From positions 186,001-250,000 of the forward strand of contig JAUIHT010000007.1 of the NCBI GenBank assembly GCA_030432235.1: DNA of 64,000 nt. Direction: 5' to 3'. Within the stretch, counting starts at the first letter, position 1. The number at the start of each line of letters is the position of its first letter. The DNA is from Verrucomicrobiia bacterium. Its GTDB lineage: Bacteria; Verrucomicrobiota; Verrucomicrobiia; Opitutales; Cerasicoccaceae. The notes beneath the pieces were generated by a model. It saw nothing but the letters and a program-made list of their open reading frames with translations. It was not told the DNA's origin and ran no database searches. Shown here in pieces: positions 36,671 through 43,657 of the stretch. Made by a program: the position numbers and the translations under genes.

Positions 36671-37537
36671 TTACATCCATTCAAACTCCAGCAGCTCCAG
36701 ACAGCCTTCCCCGCAGGCGATCGTGAACGGCTCCCGGGAGACAACCGTACCCGGAGCGGCGGAGGAGGCCCCATCCACCACGCGTGAACGCCAAACAAGC
36801 AGCCGCCCCTCCTCGATTTCGTCGGTGAAAGCGCCGGGATACGGATGGGTGACCGCCCGGATGAGGTTGTGCACCTCCTTGGCAGGCCGTGACCAGTCGA
36901 TACGGCCGTCCTCGGGCTTCCGTCCACCGAAGTAGGTGGCCTCGGCTTCGTTCTGCGGTTGGCGTGGCGCGGTTCCGGCCAGCAGAGCGTCCAATTGACG
37001 GCCCAGCACGGTGACGGCGGCCTGCTTGACACGCTGCATGACCGCGATGGCCGGGTCGTCCGGGCCAATCGGCACCGCCTCCTGGTCGACGATATCCCCG
37101 GCGTCGGGCTCCTTCACCATGACGTGCAAGGTGGCGCCAGTCTGCGTCTCGCCATGGAGCACGGCCCAGTTGACCGGCGCGCGCCCGCGGTACCTGGGCA
37201 AATACGACCCGTGCATGTTGAACGCCCCCAGCGGCGGAACCGCCAGCAGCCAGGAGGGGATCATATTGCGGTAGTAAAAGGACAACACGAGGTCCGGGCG
37301 GATTTCCTCCCGAATGCGCGCCTCCCAGTCCACCCGGCGGAGCTTCTCCGGCTTGAAGACCTGCAGGTCGGCCCCTTCGGCCAGTTGGGCCACACTGGGG
37401 AACCACTGCTGCTCGTTGGGGTTGTCCTCGTGCGTGAAGACGGCCACGACGTTTGCCCCGCGCTCCAGCAGGAGGCTCAGGCAGGCGTGACCGACGTCAC
37501 TGTAGGCAAAAACGGCGATGCGGGGGGATTCGCTCAT
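36671..37537 (-). CDS. ArnA-type formyltransferase (UDP-Ara4N formyltransferase domain only)
   Basis: This 288-aa protein matches the N-terminal formyltransferase half of ArnA. The catalytic Asn and His are in FNMHGSYLPRYRGRAP and the Asp in KEPDAGDIVDQE. In the lipid A modification pathway it formylates UDP-4-amino-4-deoxy-arabinose using N10-formyltetrahydrofolate. The decarboxylase half of ArnA is absent, so oxidation of UDP-glucuronate must be encoded elsewhere. The ATG overlaps the monooxygenase stop (ATGA). A longer open frame running to 38032 is the shadow of the monooxygenase and was not used as the start. Confidence 0.85.
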   Translation of the reverse strand: MSESPRIAVFAYSDVGHACLSLLLERGANVVAVFTHEDNPNEQQWFPSVAQLAEGADLQVFKPEKLRRVDWEARIREEIRPDLVLSFYYRNMIPSWLLAVPPLGAFNMHGSYLPRYRGRAPVNWAVLHGETQTGATLHVMVKEPDAGDIVDQEAVPIGPDDPAIAVMQRVKQAAVTVLGRQLDALLAGTAPRQPQNEAEATYFGGRKPEDGRIDWSRPAKEVHNLIRAVTHPYPGAFTDEIEEGRLLVWRSRVVDGASSAAPGTVVSREPFTIACGEGCLELLEFEWM

Positions 37538-39144
37538 GAAAGACAGAGAACCTGCCGCAGCGCGGGCGTCAAGGACTCCGGCTCGCAATCGTGCCAGCGG
37601 GCGGCCACGTAGCCGTCGGGGCGCACCAGTACCGCGCCCTTGGGGCTGATTCCGTAGAGCTCGGTGAAAGCCCCACCGTCGAAGTCTTTGCCCTGCACCT
37701 TCACGTCGAAGGCCAGCCCCGGGCCGATCTCGGCCACGTTCTTTTCCCAAGCCGCAAGCCAGTTCTCCCCTTCCTCGCCGCAAAGCAGGCAGAAGCCGCG
37801 CCCGAAGAAGTCCAGTGTCGAGGCGGTCTTCCCATCTACCGTAATTTCCAGATGCGGTGCACGACAACCCGGACGGGCACTCGGAACGTAGTCGTTGACC
37901 GGCTCCTCCGGAGCGGGGACCTCGGTATGGTCGGGCACCAGAGCCCCGGTGACGTAAGCGAAGCCGAGGTCGAGCCCGAGGCCTGTTCCCGCGCGACGGC
38001 TGTGGCCGATAAGCTCGCGGGCCTGATCCCAATGGCCGGTCAGGCCTGCCTCGACGATTTTGCCGACCTCCTCGGAGTTACCCAGGCTGGTCGAGAACGT
38101 CGCCTGCGCCGCCGGGATGCGCTCAACGGCGTAGGTATCCAGCAACCCTTGTCTCGCCTGCCCATGGACGACGGCGGCGAGCTTCCAGGCGAGATTGTGC
38201 GCGCTGGCCATACCGGTGTTCATGCCCAGACCGCCCGAGGGCGACAGGCGCGCGGCGGCGTCCCCGGTCAGGAAACAGCGTCCCTTGCGCAGCTCGGTGG
38301 CCACCTTCGGGCTCATCACCCAGGGGCTGACGTGGATGAGCTCAACGGGCACCTTGGGCAACCCGGAGGCGGCGATAACCATCTCGCGCAATTGCGACTC
38401 GGAGTAATCTTCGGGCTCCTCCCCTTCCTGCAGGAAATGATGCATCAGCCAGAGGTCGGCCCCGTTGACCGCTACGAAAAAGCCGAAGCTGTCCTCCTGC
38501 AGGCTCTGGTGCAGGACGGCCCGGCGGCCTTCCAGATACGAACCGTAGGAGGCGCGGAAATAGATGTTCAAAAAGCGCCCGAGGTCGCCCGGACCCGCCG
38601 TGCCGATGCCCAGCCGGGCTCTCGCGGGGCTCTCCGCGCCGTCGGCGGCTACCAGCCATTGGGCGCGTAGCGTGATGTCGTTGCCGGAGTCCAGCTCGGT
38701 GTAGTCGATCTCGACACCCTTGCCGTCTTCGCGGAATCCAATCATGCGCGCGTGGTAGCGCACCTCGGCCAGCGGCTCCTTTTCCAGCGCGCCGCGCAGG
38801 ACCGCCTCGGTGTGGGGCTGAGGGCAGTGAGAGCGCTGGCAGGGCGTCAGCCCGGGCGGGTCCGGCGGCACCCGCACCGTGCCGAGGATTTCCCCGGCCA
38901 GGCCCTTGCTCCAGATGGAGAGCGCGTCGACAGGCTCCTTAAAATCTCCTGCCTGCATCTGCTCGTGCAAGCCGAGCTGACGGTAAATCTCCCCGGTGCG
39001 CCGGGTGATGCCCGTAGCCTTGGGGTGAAAAGAGATGTCCGGATGCTTTTCCAGCACGGTGCAGCGCACGCCCAGGCGGGCAAGCAACAAACCGGTCAGG
39101 AGCCCGCAGGGCCCGCCTCCGATGATGGCAACTTGTGTTTCCAT
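37534..39144 (-). CDS. FAD-dependent aromatic-type monooxygenase
   Basis: This 536-aa protein has the dinucleotide-binding GGGPCGLLTGLLLARLG (residues 9-25), and the second FAD motif GDAAARLSPSGGLGMNTGM near residue 296. The C-terminal 150 residues resemble the thioredoxin-like domain of the PheA/TfdB/MhpA-type hydroxylases. These enzymes hydroxylate aromatic or polyketide substrates with NAD(P)H and oxygen. It is translationally coupled to the arnA-like formyltransferase, which is an odd neighbour; it may instead serve an unrelated pathway. The substrate cannot be told from the sequence. Confidence 0.85.
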   Translation of the reverse strand: METQVAIIGGGPCGLLTGLLLARLGVRCTVLEKHPDISFHPKATGITRRTGEIYRQLGLHEQMQAGDFKEPVDALSIWSKGLAGEILGTVRVPPDPPGLTPCQRSHCPQPHTEAVLRGALEKEPLAEVRYHARMIGFREDGKGVEIDYTELDSGNDITLRAQWLVAADGAESPARARLGIGTAGPGDLGRFLNIYFRASYGSYLEGRRAVLHQSLQEDSFGFFVAVNGADLWLMHHFLQEGEEPEDYSESQLREMVIAASGLPKVPVELIHVSPWVMSPKVATELRKGRCFLTGDAAARLSPSGGLGMNTGMASAHNLAWKLAAVVHGQARQGLLDTYAVERIPAAQATFSTSLGNSEEVGKIVEAGLTGHWDQARELIGHSRRAGTGLGLDLGFAYVTGALVPDHTEVPAPEEPVNDYVPSARPGCRAPHLEITVDGKTASTLDFFGRGFCLLCGEEGENWLAAWEKNVAEIGPGLAFDVKVQGKDFDGGAFTELYGISPKGAVLVRPDGYVAARWHDCEPESLTPALRQVLCLS

Positions 39145-39230
39145 TGGTGCAACTGAGAAAAGTTTACCACCGGGCGAAGCTCAACAGGAACGTCGTGGCG
39201 CCGCAGTGAAATTAGAAATAATAAAGGGGC

Positions 39231-40175
39231 TTATTCCAAATCCTCAAGCAGCTCGCGCAGAACATAGCGCGGGCGCTGCTGGACACACTGGTAGGTGCGG
39301 CCCACGTATTCGCCGATGAGCCCGATGCCGACCATGCACACGCTGACGAGGAAGAAGAGGATGGCGAACAGGGTAAACACACCTTCGGCTTCCGAAGCGC
39401 CCGGATAAATGAAGCGGCGGAAGAGCAGTACCGCCACCAGCGCCATGTTACCCAGGGAGCAGGCGGCGGCGAAAAGCGTAAACCACTGCAGCGGCACCAG
39501 GGTGAAGCCGGTGATGAGGTCGAAGTTCAGGCGGATGAGCTTGTAATAGCTGTACTTGCTTTCGCCGGCGGCGCGCTCGGCATGCTCGACCTCCACCTCG
39601 CCGGGACGCGAGGCGTACTTGTAGGCCAGCGCCGGGATGAAGGTGGAGCGCTCGCCGCTGCGGGCAATCGCCTCGACCACCTTGCGGCTGTAGGCCCGCA
39701 GCATGCAGCCCTGGTCCGTCATGCGGATGTCGGTGGTGTACTCGCGCACGAAGTTGATCACCTTGCTGGCGTAGCGCCGCCCGGCGTCGTCCTGACGGTC
39801 CTTGCGGTGGCCCCCGATGGCGTCGTGACCCTCGTCGAAGAGCTTGAGCAGCTTGGGGACTTCCTCCGGCGGATTTTGCAAATCCGCATCCAGCGTCACG
39901 ATGACCTGCCCGCGCACGCGCTCGAAGGCGGCCATGATGGCCATGTGCTGGCCGTAGTTGCCGTTGAAGTCGATCACGCGCACCTGCTTGGGTCGCGCCG
40001 CGTGGAACTCCCGCAGGATGTCCCCCGACTCGTCGACGGAGCCGTCGTTGGTAAAGAGCACCTCCCACGGGCGGCCGTCGGCGTCCATCACCTTGCACAG
40101 CCGCTCGAACAGCGGCCTGAGATTGGCCTCCTCGTTGTAAACCGGGATGACGACGGAGCAGTAAATCTCGCTCAT
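39231..40175 (-). CDS. arnC: ArnC-like undecaprenyl-phosphate glycosyltransferase
   Basis: This protein of about 314 aa has a GT2 domain (VVIPVYNEEANLRPL, LDADLQNPPEEVPKL with the metal-binding DAD, DQGCMLRAYSR) followed by two C-terminal membrane helices. It matches ArnC, which transfers formyl-aminoarabinose from UDP to undecaprenyl phosphate at the inner membrane. Related GtrB/DPM1 enzymes use other sugars, but the neighbouring arnA-, arnB- and arnT-like genes favour ArnC. The ATG at 40175 fits the family N-terminus; the frame extends 15 codons upstream. Confidence 0.82.
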   Translation of the reverse strand: MSEIYCSVVIPVYNEEANLRPLFERLCKVMDADGRPWEVLFTNDGSVDESGDILREFHAARPKQVRVIDFNGNYGQHMAIMAAFERVRGQVIVTLDADLQNPPEEVPKLLKLFDEGHDAIGGHRKDRQDDAGRRYASKVINFVREYTTDIRMTDQGCMLRAYSRKVVEAIARSGERSTFIPALAYKYASRPGEVEVEHAERAAGESKYSYYKLIRLNFDLITGFTLVPLQWFTLFAAACSLGNMALVAVLLFRRFIYPGASEAEGVFTLFAILFFLVSVCMVGIGLIGEYVGRTYQCVQQRPRYVLRELLEDLE

Positions 40176-40318
40176 GAAGTTGCCAAGGCTAAGCGCTCCG
40201 GCCACCGGGTGAGAAGTCAAAAGTCAGGCGGCGTGGTTTTCTGCTTCGATTTGCATTCCCAAATGCCAGCAGTGCTTCTGGATTGCAAAAAAGGACGGGA
40301 TGCGTTTAGCTACTTACT

Positions 40319-40513
40319 ATGAACGCACAGCAGATCATCGACGAAATTACACAGTTGCCCTCGGAAGAAAAGTCCAAGGTCGTCGAGTTCGTGCGCCATC
40401 TGCCCAATGAGGAAACCATCGAGGCCATGAACGAGCCCACCGAAGGCCTGCCGCGCTACAAAAGTATGGACGAGGTAAGAAGCGCCCTCAAAGGCCTCGT
40501 TCACGATGCTTAA
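40319..40513 (+). CDS. Antitoxin of YafQ-type toxin-antitoxin module
   Basis: This 64-aa acidic protein has an N-terminal helical part (IIDEITQLPSEEKSKVVEFV) and a C-terminal tail (LPRYKSMDEVRSALKGL) similar in layout to the toxin-wrapping tail of RelB/DinJ-type antitoxins. It overlaps the toxin gene by 8 bases, the usual order of antitoxin then toxin. It should neutralise the toxin and, with it, repress their promoter. The exact antitoxin family is not recognised. Confidence 0.7.
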   Translation: MNAQQIIDEITQLPSEEKSKVVEFVRHLPNEETIEAMNEPTEGLPRYKSMDEVRSALKGLVHDA

Positions 40514-40772
40514 CGTCGTTTTCAAAAACCGCTTCAAGAAGGATTTGAAGAAGCTCAAATCCTCTAATCGAAACGAGGACGAATTGCTTGATGTTATCGA
40601 TGTCTTGGCCAGCGAAGAACCATTGGATGAACATTACCGCGATCATGCCCTGACCGGCAACTATATCGACCACCGCGAATGCCACATCCGCCCGGACTGG
40701 CTGCTCATCTACAAGCTCGAAGGCGACGACCTCATCCTCGTACGCACTGGCTCCCACAGCGAACTGTTTTAG
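40506..40772 (+). CDS. YafQ/RelE-family mRNA interferase toxin
   Basis: This 88-aa protein has the YafQ-type order DHALTGNYIDHRECHIRPDW, LLIYKLEGDDLILVRTGSHSELF, with the His residues and the Asp that form the catalytic site in ribosome-dependent YafQ endoribonucleases. It cuts mRNA in translating ribosomes when free of antitoxin. It starts inside the antitoxin gene. The module sits between arnC and an unknown gene, probably acquired with the accessory block to its right. Confidence 0.88.
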   Translation: MLNVVFKNRFKKDLKKLKSSNRNEDELLDVIDVLASEEPLDEHYRDHALTGNYIDHRECHIRPDWLLIYKLEGDDLILVRTGSHSELF

Positions 40773-40777
40773 GCGAG

Positions 40778-41455
40778 CTACGCCTTGTGGCTTACCTTCA
40801 ACCGCTTTTTCTTCGGGGTGAGGCGCGGGAGGCTCTCGACGAGGGCGCTGCCGGGGGCGAAGAGCGCGGCGATGACGAGCCGGTAGCCCTTCATCAGCGC
40901 GTAGGCCTCCTGTTGATGCTTCTCGCGCCCGACAATGACCAGCCGACGCTCCTGCCGCTGGGTTTGCCAGGCCTCGATGGCGGCGGAAAAGACGTCGAGG
41001 TCTGACTGAAATTGCTCCAGGGAGTACCCGGCTGAAAGATTAAAAGGGTCGGGGGCCTGCGCGGCGTTGATGTCCGCCCACAGCGAGGCCATGTCCCGCA
41101 AGGTCTGCACGTGCCGCCACGGGGCCAGGGTCCGTTCGCGAACCTTGGGCAGGTTGCGCTCAAAGGACGTCCCCGGCAGGCGCGCGCGGACGTTGCGGTT
41201 GAATGCGTTCAGGTGGCCCAGCAGGGCGTCGCGGTCTTGGTCCAGCACCGCGCGGGCCTCTTTGATGTCCACCCGGACGCCCGACCGCGCCCCGGCATCG
41301 CCTTCCAGCCCCGTGCGCAGCTGAATGAGGTCCGCCCGCGTCCGATGGTCCGGCGGCACGGTGATTTGTTGCCCCAGCGCCGCCTCCGCATCCTCCCAAT
41401 GCGCCACAAAGCGGTCTATCCGCGGCAAAAAGTCCTCACTGGCAAGCGTAGGCAT
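40778..41455 (-). CDS. Hypothetical protein, mainly alpha-helical
   Basis: This 225-aa protein has no signal peptide or membrane helix. It is rich in Arg, Ala and Leu with predicted long helices and a basic tail (LTPKKKRLKVSHKA). It is not recognised. It ends only 5 bp from the converging YafQ-type toxin gene, and its upstream side is the repeat-bearing, lower-GC gap at 41456-41806. Codon use looks like the GC-rich neighbours, which supports it being a real gene. Confidence 0.55.
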   Translation of the reverse strand: MPTLASEDFLPRIDRFVAHWEDAEAALGQQITVPPDHRTRADLIQLRTGLEGDAGARSGVRVDIKEARAVLDQDRDALLGHLNAFNRNVRARLPGTSFERNLPKVRERTLAPWRHVQTLRDMASLWADINAAQAPDPFNLSAGYSLEQFQSDLDVFSAAIEAWQTQRQERRLVIVGREKHQQEAYALMKGYRLVIAALFAPGSALVESLPRLTPKKKRLKVSHKA

Positions 41456-41576
41456 GGCTATTGAGTTCCTAAATAGGCCAGATGATAAGTATCAGAAGGT
41501 CGATACTAAATCTGACTAGATATACATTATTACTGATTGACTCGATACTATTCCTGATAAAGTCAGAAAGGATATC

Positions 41577-41723
41577 GTGCCTGTCAGATTTACAATCGAG
41601 CTTTTATGGAAGCAATCTAGGTCACTTTTAAAGGCGCTTAGGGCACTATCAGGCCCACATAGGTCAAAATCTATCGCGTATAGGGCAGTATCATACGCTC
41701 ATAGAGCCGCTTTGCCGCTGTAA
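41577..41723 (+). CDS. Possible small ORF built of 7-residue repeats
   Basis: A 48-codon frame starts at GTG, with AGAAAGGA 4 bases upstream as a fair Shine-Dalgarno. Its second half consists of degenerate 21-bp units that translate to an Arg-(Ala/Ser)-x-x-x-x-x heptad (RSLLKAL, RALSGPH, RSKSIAY, RAVSYAH, RAALPL). The product would be small and basic. Either it is a small gene or tail of an older repeat protein, or the units are DNA-binding iterons that happen to be open. No homologue is recognised. Confidence 0.25.
   Translation: MPVRFTIELLWKQSRSLLKALRALSGPHRSKSIAYRAVSYAHRAALPL
41618..41722. repeat. Five degenerate 21-bp tandem units
   Basis: TAGGTCA, TAGGGCA, TAGGTCA, TAGGGCA and TAGAGCC begin at 41618, 41639, 41660, 41681 and 41702, exactly 21 bp apart. 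Units also share a CGC(T/G)-type end. Helical phasing of two turns is typical of iterons in plasmid origins or of tandem regulator sites; the units also keep a reading frame. Confidence 0.6.
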
Positions 41724-41734
41724 GGCTACGTTTA

Positions 41735-41773
41735 CGCCTCTCTTGAACTTCTGATGAACGTTGATGAGAGGCG
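41735..41773. repeat. 8-bp inverted repeat in the 41.5-41.8 kb gap
   Basis: CGCCTCTC (41735-41742) and GAGAGGCG (41766-41773) are exact inverse complements around a 23-base loop, about 34 bp after the stop of the minus-strand gene at 41807. No U-tract follows, so it is not a classical terminator. The rest of the 41456-41806 gap holds only the 21-bp array and two copies of CGATACTA (near 41500 and 41543). Confidence 0.4.
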
Positions 41774-41806
41774 CGCCTATGGCGTTGCCACCTCTGGCTG
41801 GTAGGA

Positions 41807-42286
41807 TCAGCTATTTTTGAGCCTAGCGGTTAGCGTTAAGATTTCATAATTATTCTCAAGGCCTTCGCAGAACATTGAAAAATTCATCAATCCTTCTTCA
41901 AACAATTCAATTTTGTCGTCTAAGTTCAGTGCTGTTCGTGCAATCTTTTGTGCTACTCGACTTCGGGAAAGTTTAGAATTGAAGTTCTTCTTATCGTGCC
42001 TTGTCCCATCATCGTTCCAGGAAACTTGATTTGTTTTTGAACTGATGTGCTTTGTCCGAGCGATGTGGACATGTCTTTTTGTTGATGTCCCATCGTTCCT
42101 TGGGTCTATTCGGTAGCTCCATCCGTTTTTGAAACTCTGTTGCCACCGCGACTCAGAAAAGTTAATTTGCTCTCCATCAAATTCATCCGGTTCAACGATG
42201 AGAATAATGAGGGGTATTTCTTCCTCTATTTTTGCTTCCTCAAGCATCTCGAGGTAAGCTTTTGCGATCTTTTCAGAATCGTTCAT
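41807..42286 (-). CDS. Hypothetical AT-rich accessory protein
   Basis: This 159-aa protein has no export signal. A central segment with WSYRIDP, KRHVHIART and VSWNDDGTRHDKKNF recalls small proteins in which a His-x-His strand is followed by a WNxDGxxHD motif; I cannot name the family with certainty. The gene is clearly AT-richer than its neighbours arnB and the 40.8 kb gene, which suggests transfer. It lies next to the 21-bp repeat array and two genes from a toxin-antitoxin pair. Confidence 0.6.
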   Translation of the reverse strand: MNDSEKIAKAYLEMLEEAKIEEEIPLIILIVEPDEFDGEQINFSESRWQQSFKNGWSYRIDPRNDGTSTKRHVHIARTKHISSKTNQVSWNDDGTRHDKKNFNSKLSRSRVAQKIARTALNLDDKIELFEEGLMNFSMFCEGLENNYEILTLTARLKNS

Positions 42287-42398
42287 ATTAATTTATGCAG
42301 CAAGCTATTGGATGACTTTCAGAGAATCCCAATAGGCAGGCTATAACAAGCTAGAAAGGATTTGAACGAGGCAGGTTTTGGGTAGCAAACGCTTACCC

Positions 42399-43556
42399 CT
42401 ACCCCACGACATCCCGCACCGCCTTGACGACGCGGTCCTGCTGGGCTTCGGTCATGGTGGGGAAGAGCGGCAGGGAGAGCACGCGGTCGGAAATGCTCTC
42501 GGCGATGGGGAACTGGCCGCGTTGGTAGCCCCAGGTCTTTTCGTAGTACTCGCTGAGGTGCGGGGCGCGGTAATGCACACCCGTACCGATATTATGTTCT
42601 TTAAGCTTCGCGATGAAGGAATCCCGGTCCATGCCAACGGCCTCGGGGTTGACCAGGGGAGCGAATAAATGCCAGGCGTGCAGGTGCGGGTAGTCCACGC
42701 TTTGCGGCTTGGGCAGTGTGAGCGCCTCCTGGTCGGCAAAGAGCCCGTAGTAACGGCAGGCCAGCTCGCCGCGGCGTTGGTTGAAGCCATCGAGGGCCGG
42801 GAGCTGGTGCAGGCCGAGGGCGGCCTGGATGTCCATGAAGTTGTATTTGAAACCGGCCTCGGCGATGTCGTAGTGGGGCGAGCCCTGTTTGCCGAAGCGC
42901 GCCCAGGCCTCGCGGTCGATGCCGTGGAAGCGCAGCTTGGCCAAGCGCGCGGCCAGGGCATCATCGCGGGTGGTGACCGCCCCACCCTCGCCGGTGGTCA
43001 TGTTCTTGTTGGGGTGGAAGCTGAACACCTGCGTGTCGCCGAAGCTGCCCAGGCGCTTGCCCTTATAGCCCGCCCCGATGGCGTGGGCGGCGTCCTCGAT
43101 GACGCGTAGACCGTGCTTTTCCGCGATGGCGTAAAGGCGGTCGAGGTCCACCGGCAGCCCGGCGAAGTGCACCGGCATGAGCGCCCGTGTGCGCGGCGTG
43201 ATGGCGGCCTCCACGGCGTCGAGGTCGAGGTTGTAGGTCTCCGGCACGACGTCTACGATGACGGGCTTGCCGCCCGCCAGCACAATGGTGTTGAGCGTGG
43301 CCACGAAGGTCATGGCCGGGGCGATGACCTCGTCGCCGGGTTCCAGATTCAAACTCAGCAGGGCCATATGGAGCCCGGCAGTGGCGCTGGAGCAGGCCAG
43401 GGCGTGAGGCGCGCCGAGGTAGTCACGCAGCATTTCCTCGAAGCGCTTGGTGCGGGGGCCGGTGGTAATCCAGCCGCTTTCCAGGCAGGCGGTCACCTCG
43501 GCGATGGCCTCCGGGCTGATGCTGGGTTTGGCAAAGGGAAGAAAGTCGTCGTTCAT
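42399..43556 (-). CDS. arnB: ArnB-like DegT/DnrJ/EryC1 sugar aminotransferase
   Basis: This 385-aa protein is a PLP-dependent sugar aminotransferase: FSFHPNKNMTTGEGG holds the Schiff-base Lys near residue 182, and HFAGLPVDLDRL, EDAAHAIGAGYKG bind the cofactor. It fits ArnB, which transaminates UDP-4-keto-pentose to UDP-4-amino-4-deoxy-L-arabinose with glutamate. The ATG at 43556 gives the family N-terminus (DFLPFAKPSIS); the open frame reaches 43580. It lies downstream of arnT, with a short AGCTAAA-type repeat between. Confidence 0.85.
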   Translation of the reverse strand: MNDDFLPFAKPSISPEAIAEVTACLESGWITTGPRTKRFEEMLRDYLGAPHALACSSATAGLHMALLSLNLEPGDEVIAPAMTFVATLNTIVLAGGKPVIVDVVPETYNLDLDAVEAAITPRTRALMPVHFAGLPVDLDRLYAIAEKHGLRVIEDAAHAIGAGYKGKRLGSFGDTQVFSFHPNKNMTTGEGGAVTTRDDALAARLAKLRFHGIDREAWARFGKQGSPHYDIAEAGFKYNFMDIQAALGLHQLPALDGFNQRRGELACRYYGLFADQEALTLPKPQSVDYPHLHAWHLFAPLVNPEAVGMDRDSFIAKLKEHNIGTGVHYRAPHLSEYYEKTWGYQRGQFPIAESISDRVLSLPLFPTMTEAQQDRVVKAVRDVVG

Positions 43557-43558
43557 GA

Positions 43559-43657
43559 AGAAGCAGAAAGCTAAAAGCAATTGAATGTTAAGTGGAAAAG
43601 CGCGCCGTCCATTTCAATCCTGGCTTTGAGCTTTTGGCTTTAGGCTTTCAGCTTCAC
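43559..43657. repeat. Heptamer-like AGCTAAA/GGCTTTA inverted repeats after arnT
   Basis: The left part (AAGCAGAAAGCTAAAAGC) and right part (GCTTTTGGCTTTAGGCTTTC, within 43630-43650) are approximate inverse complements built from 7-bp words of AGCTAAA/AGCCTAA type. The arnT stop lies inside the right part. A longer set of the same family is at 45347-45448 on the other side of arnT. Confidence 0.6.

Noticed and set aside
37538-38032. N-terminal extension of the arnA-like formyltransferase
   Set aside because: The extra 165 residues are Arg/Gly-rich out-of-frame translation of the monooxygenase; the family starts at the ATG at 37537.
42378-42398. Terminator after arnB
   Set aside because: A small hairpin (GGGTA/TACCC) is present, but on the minus strand it is followed by A residues, not a U tract.
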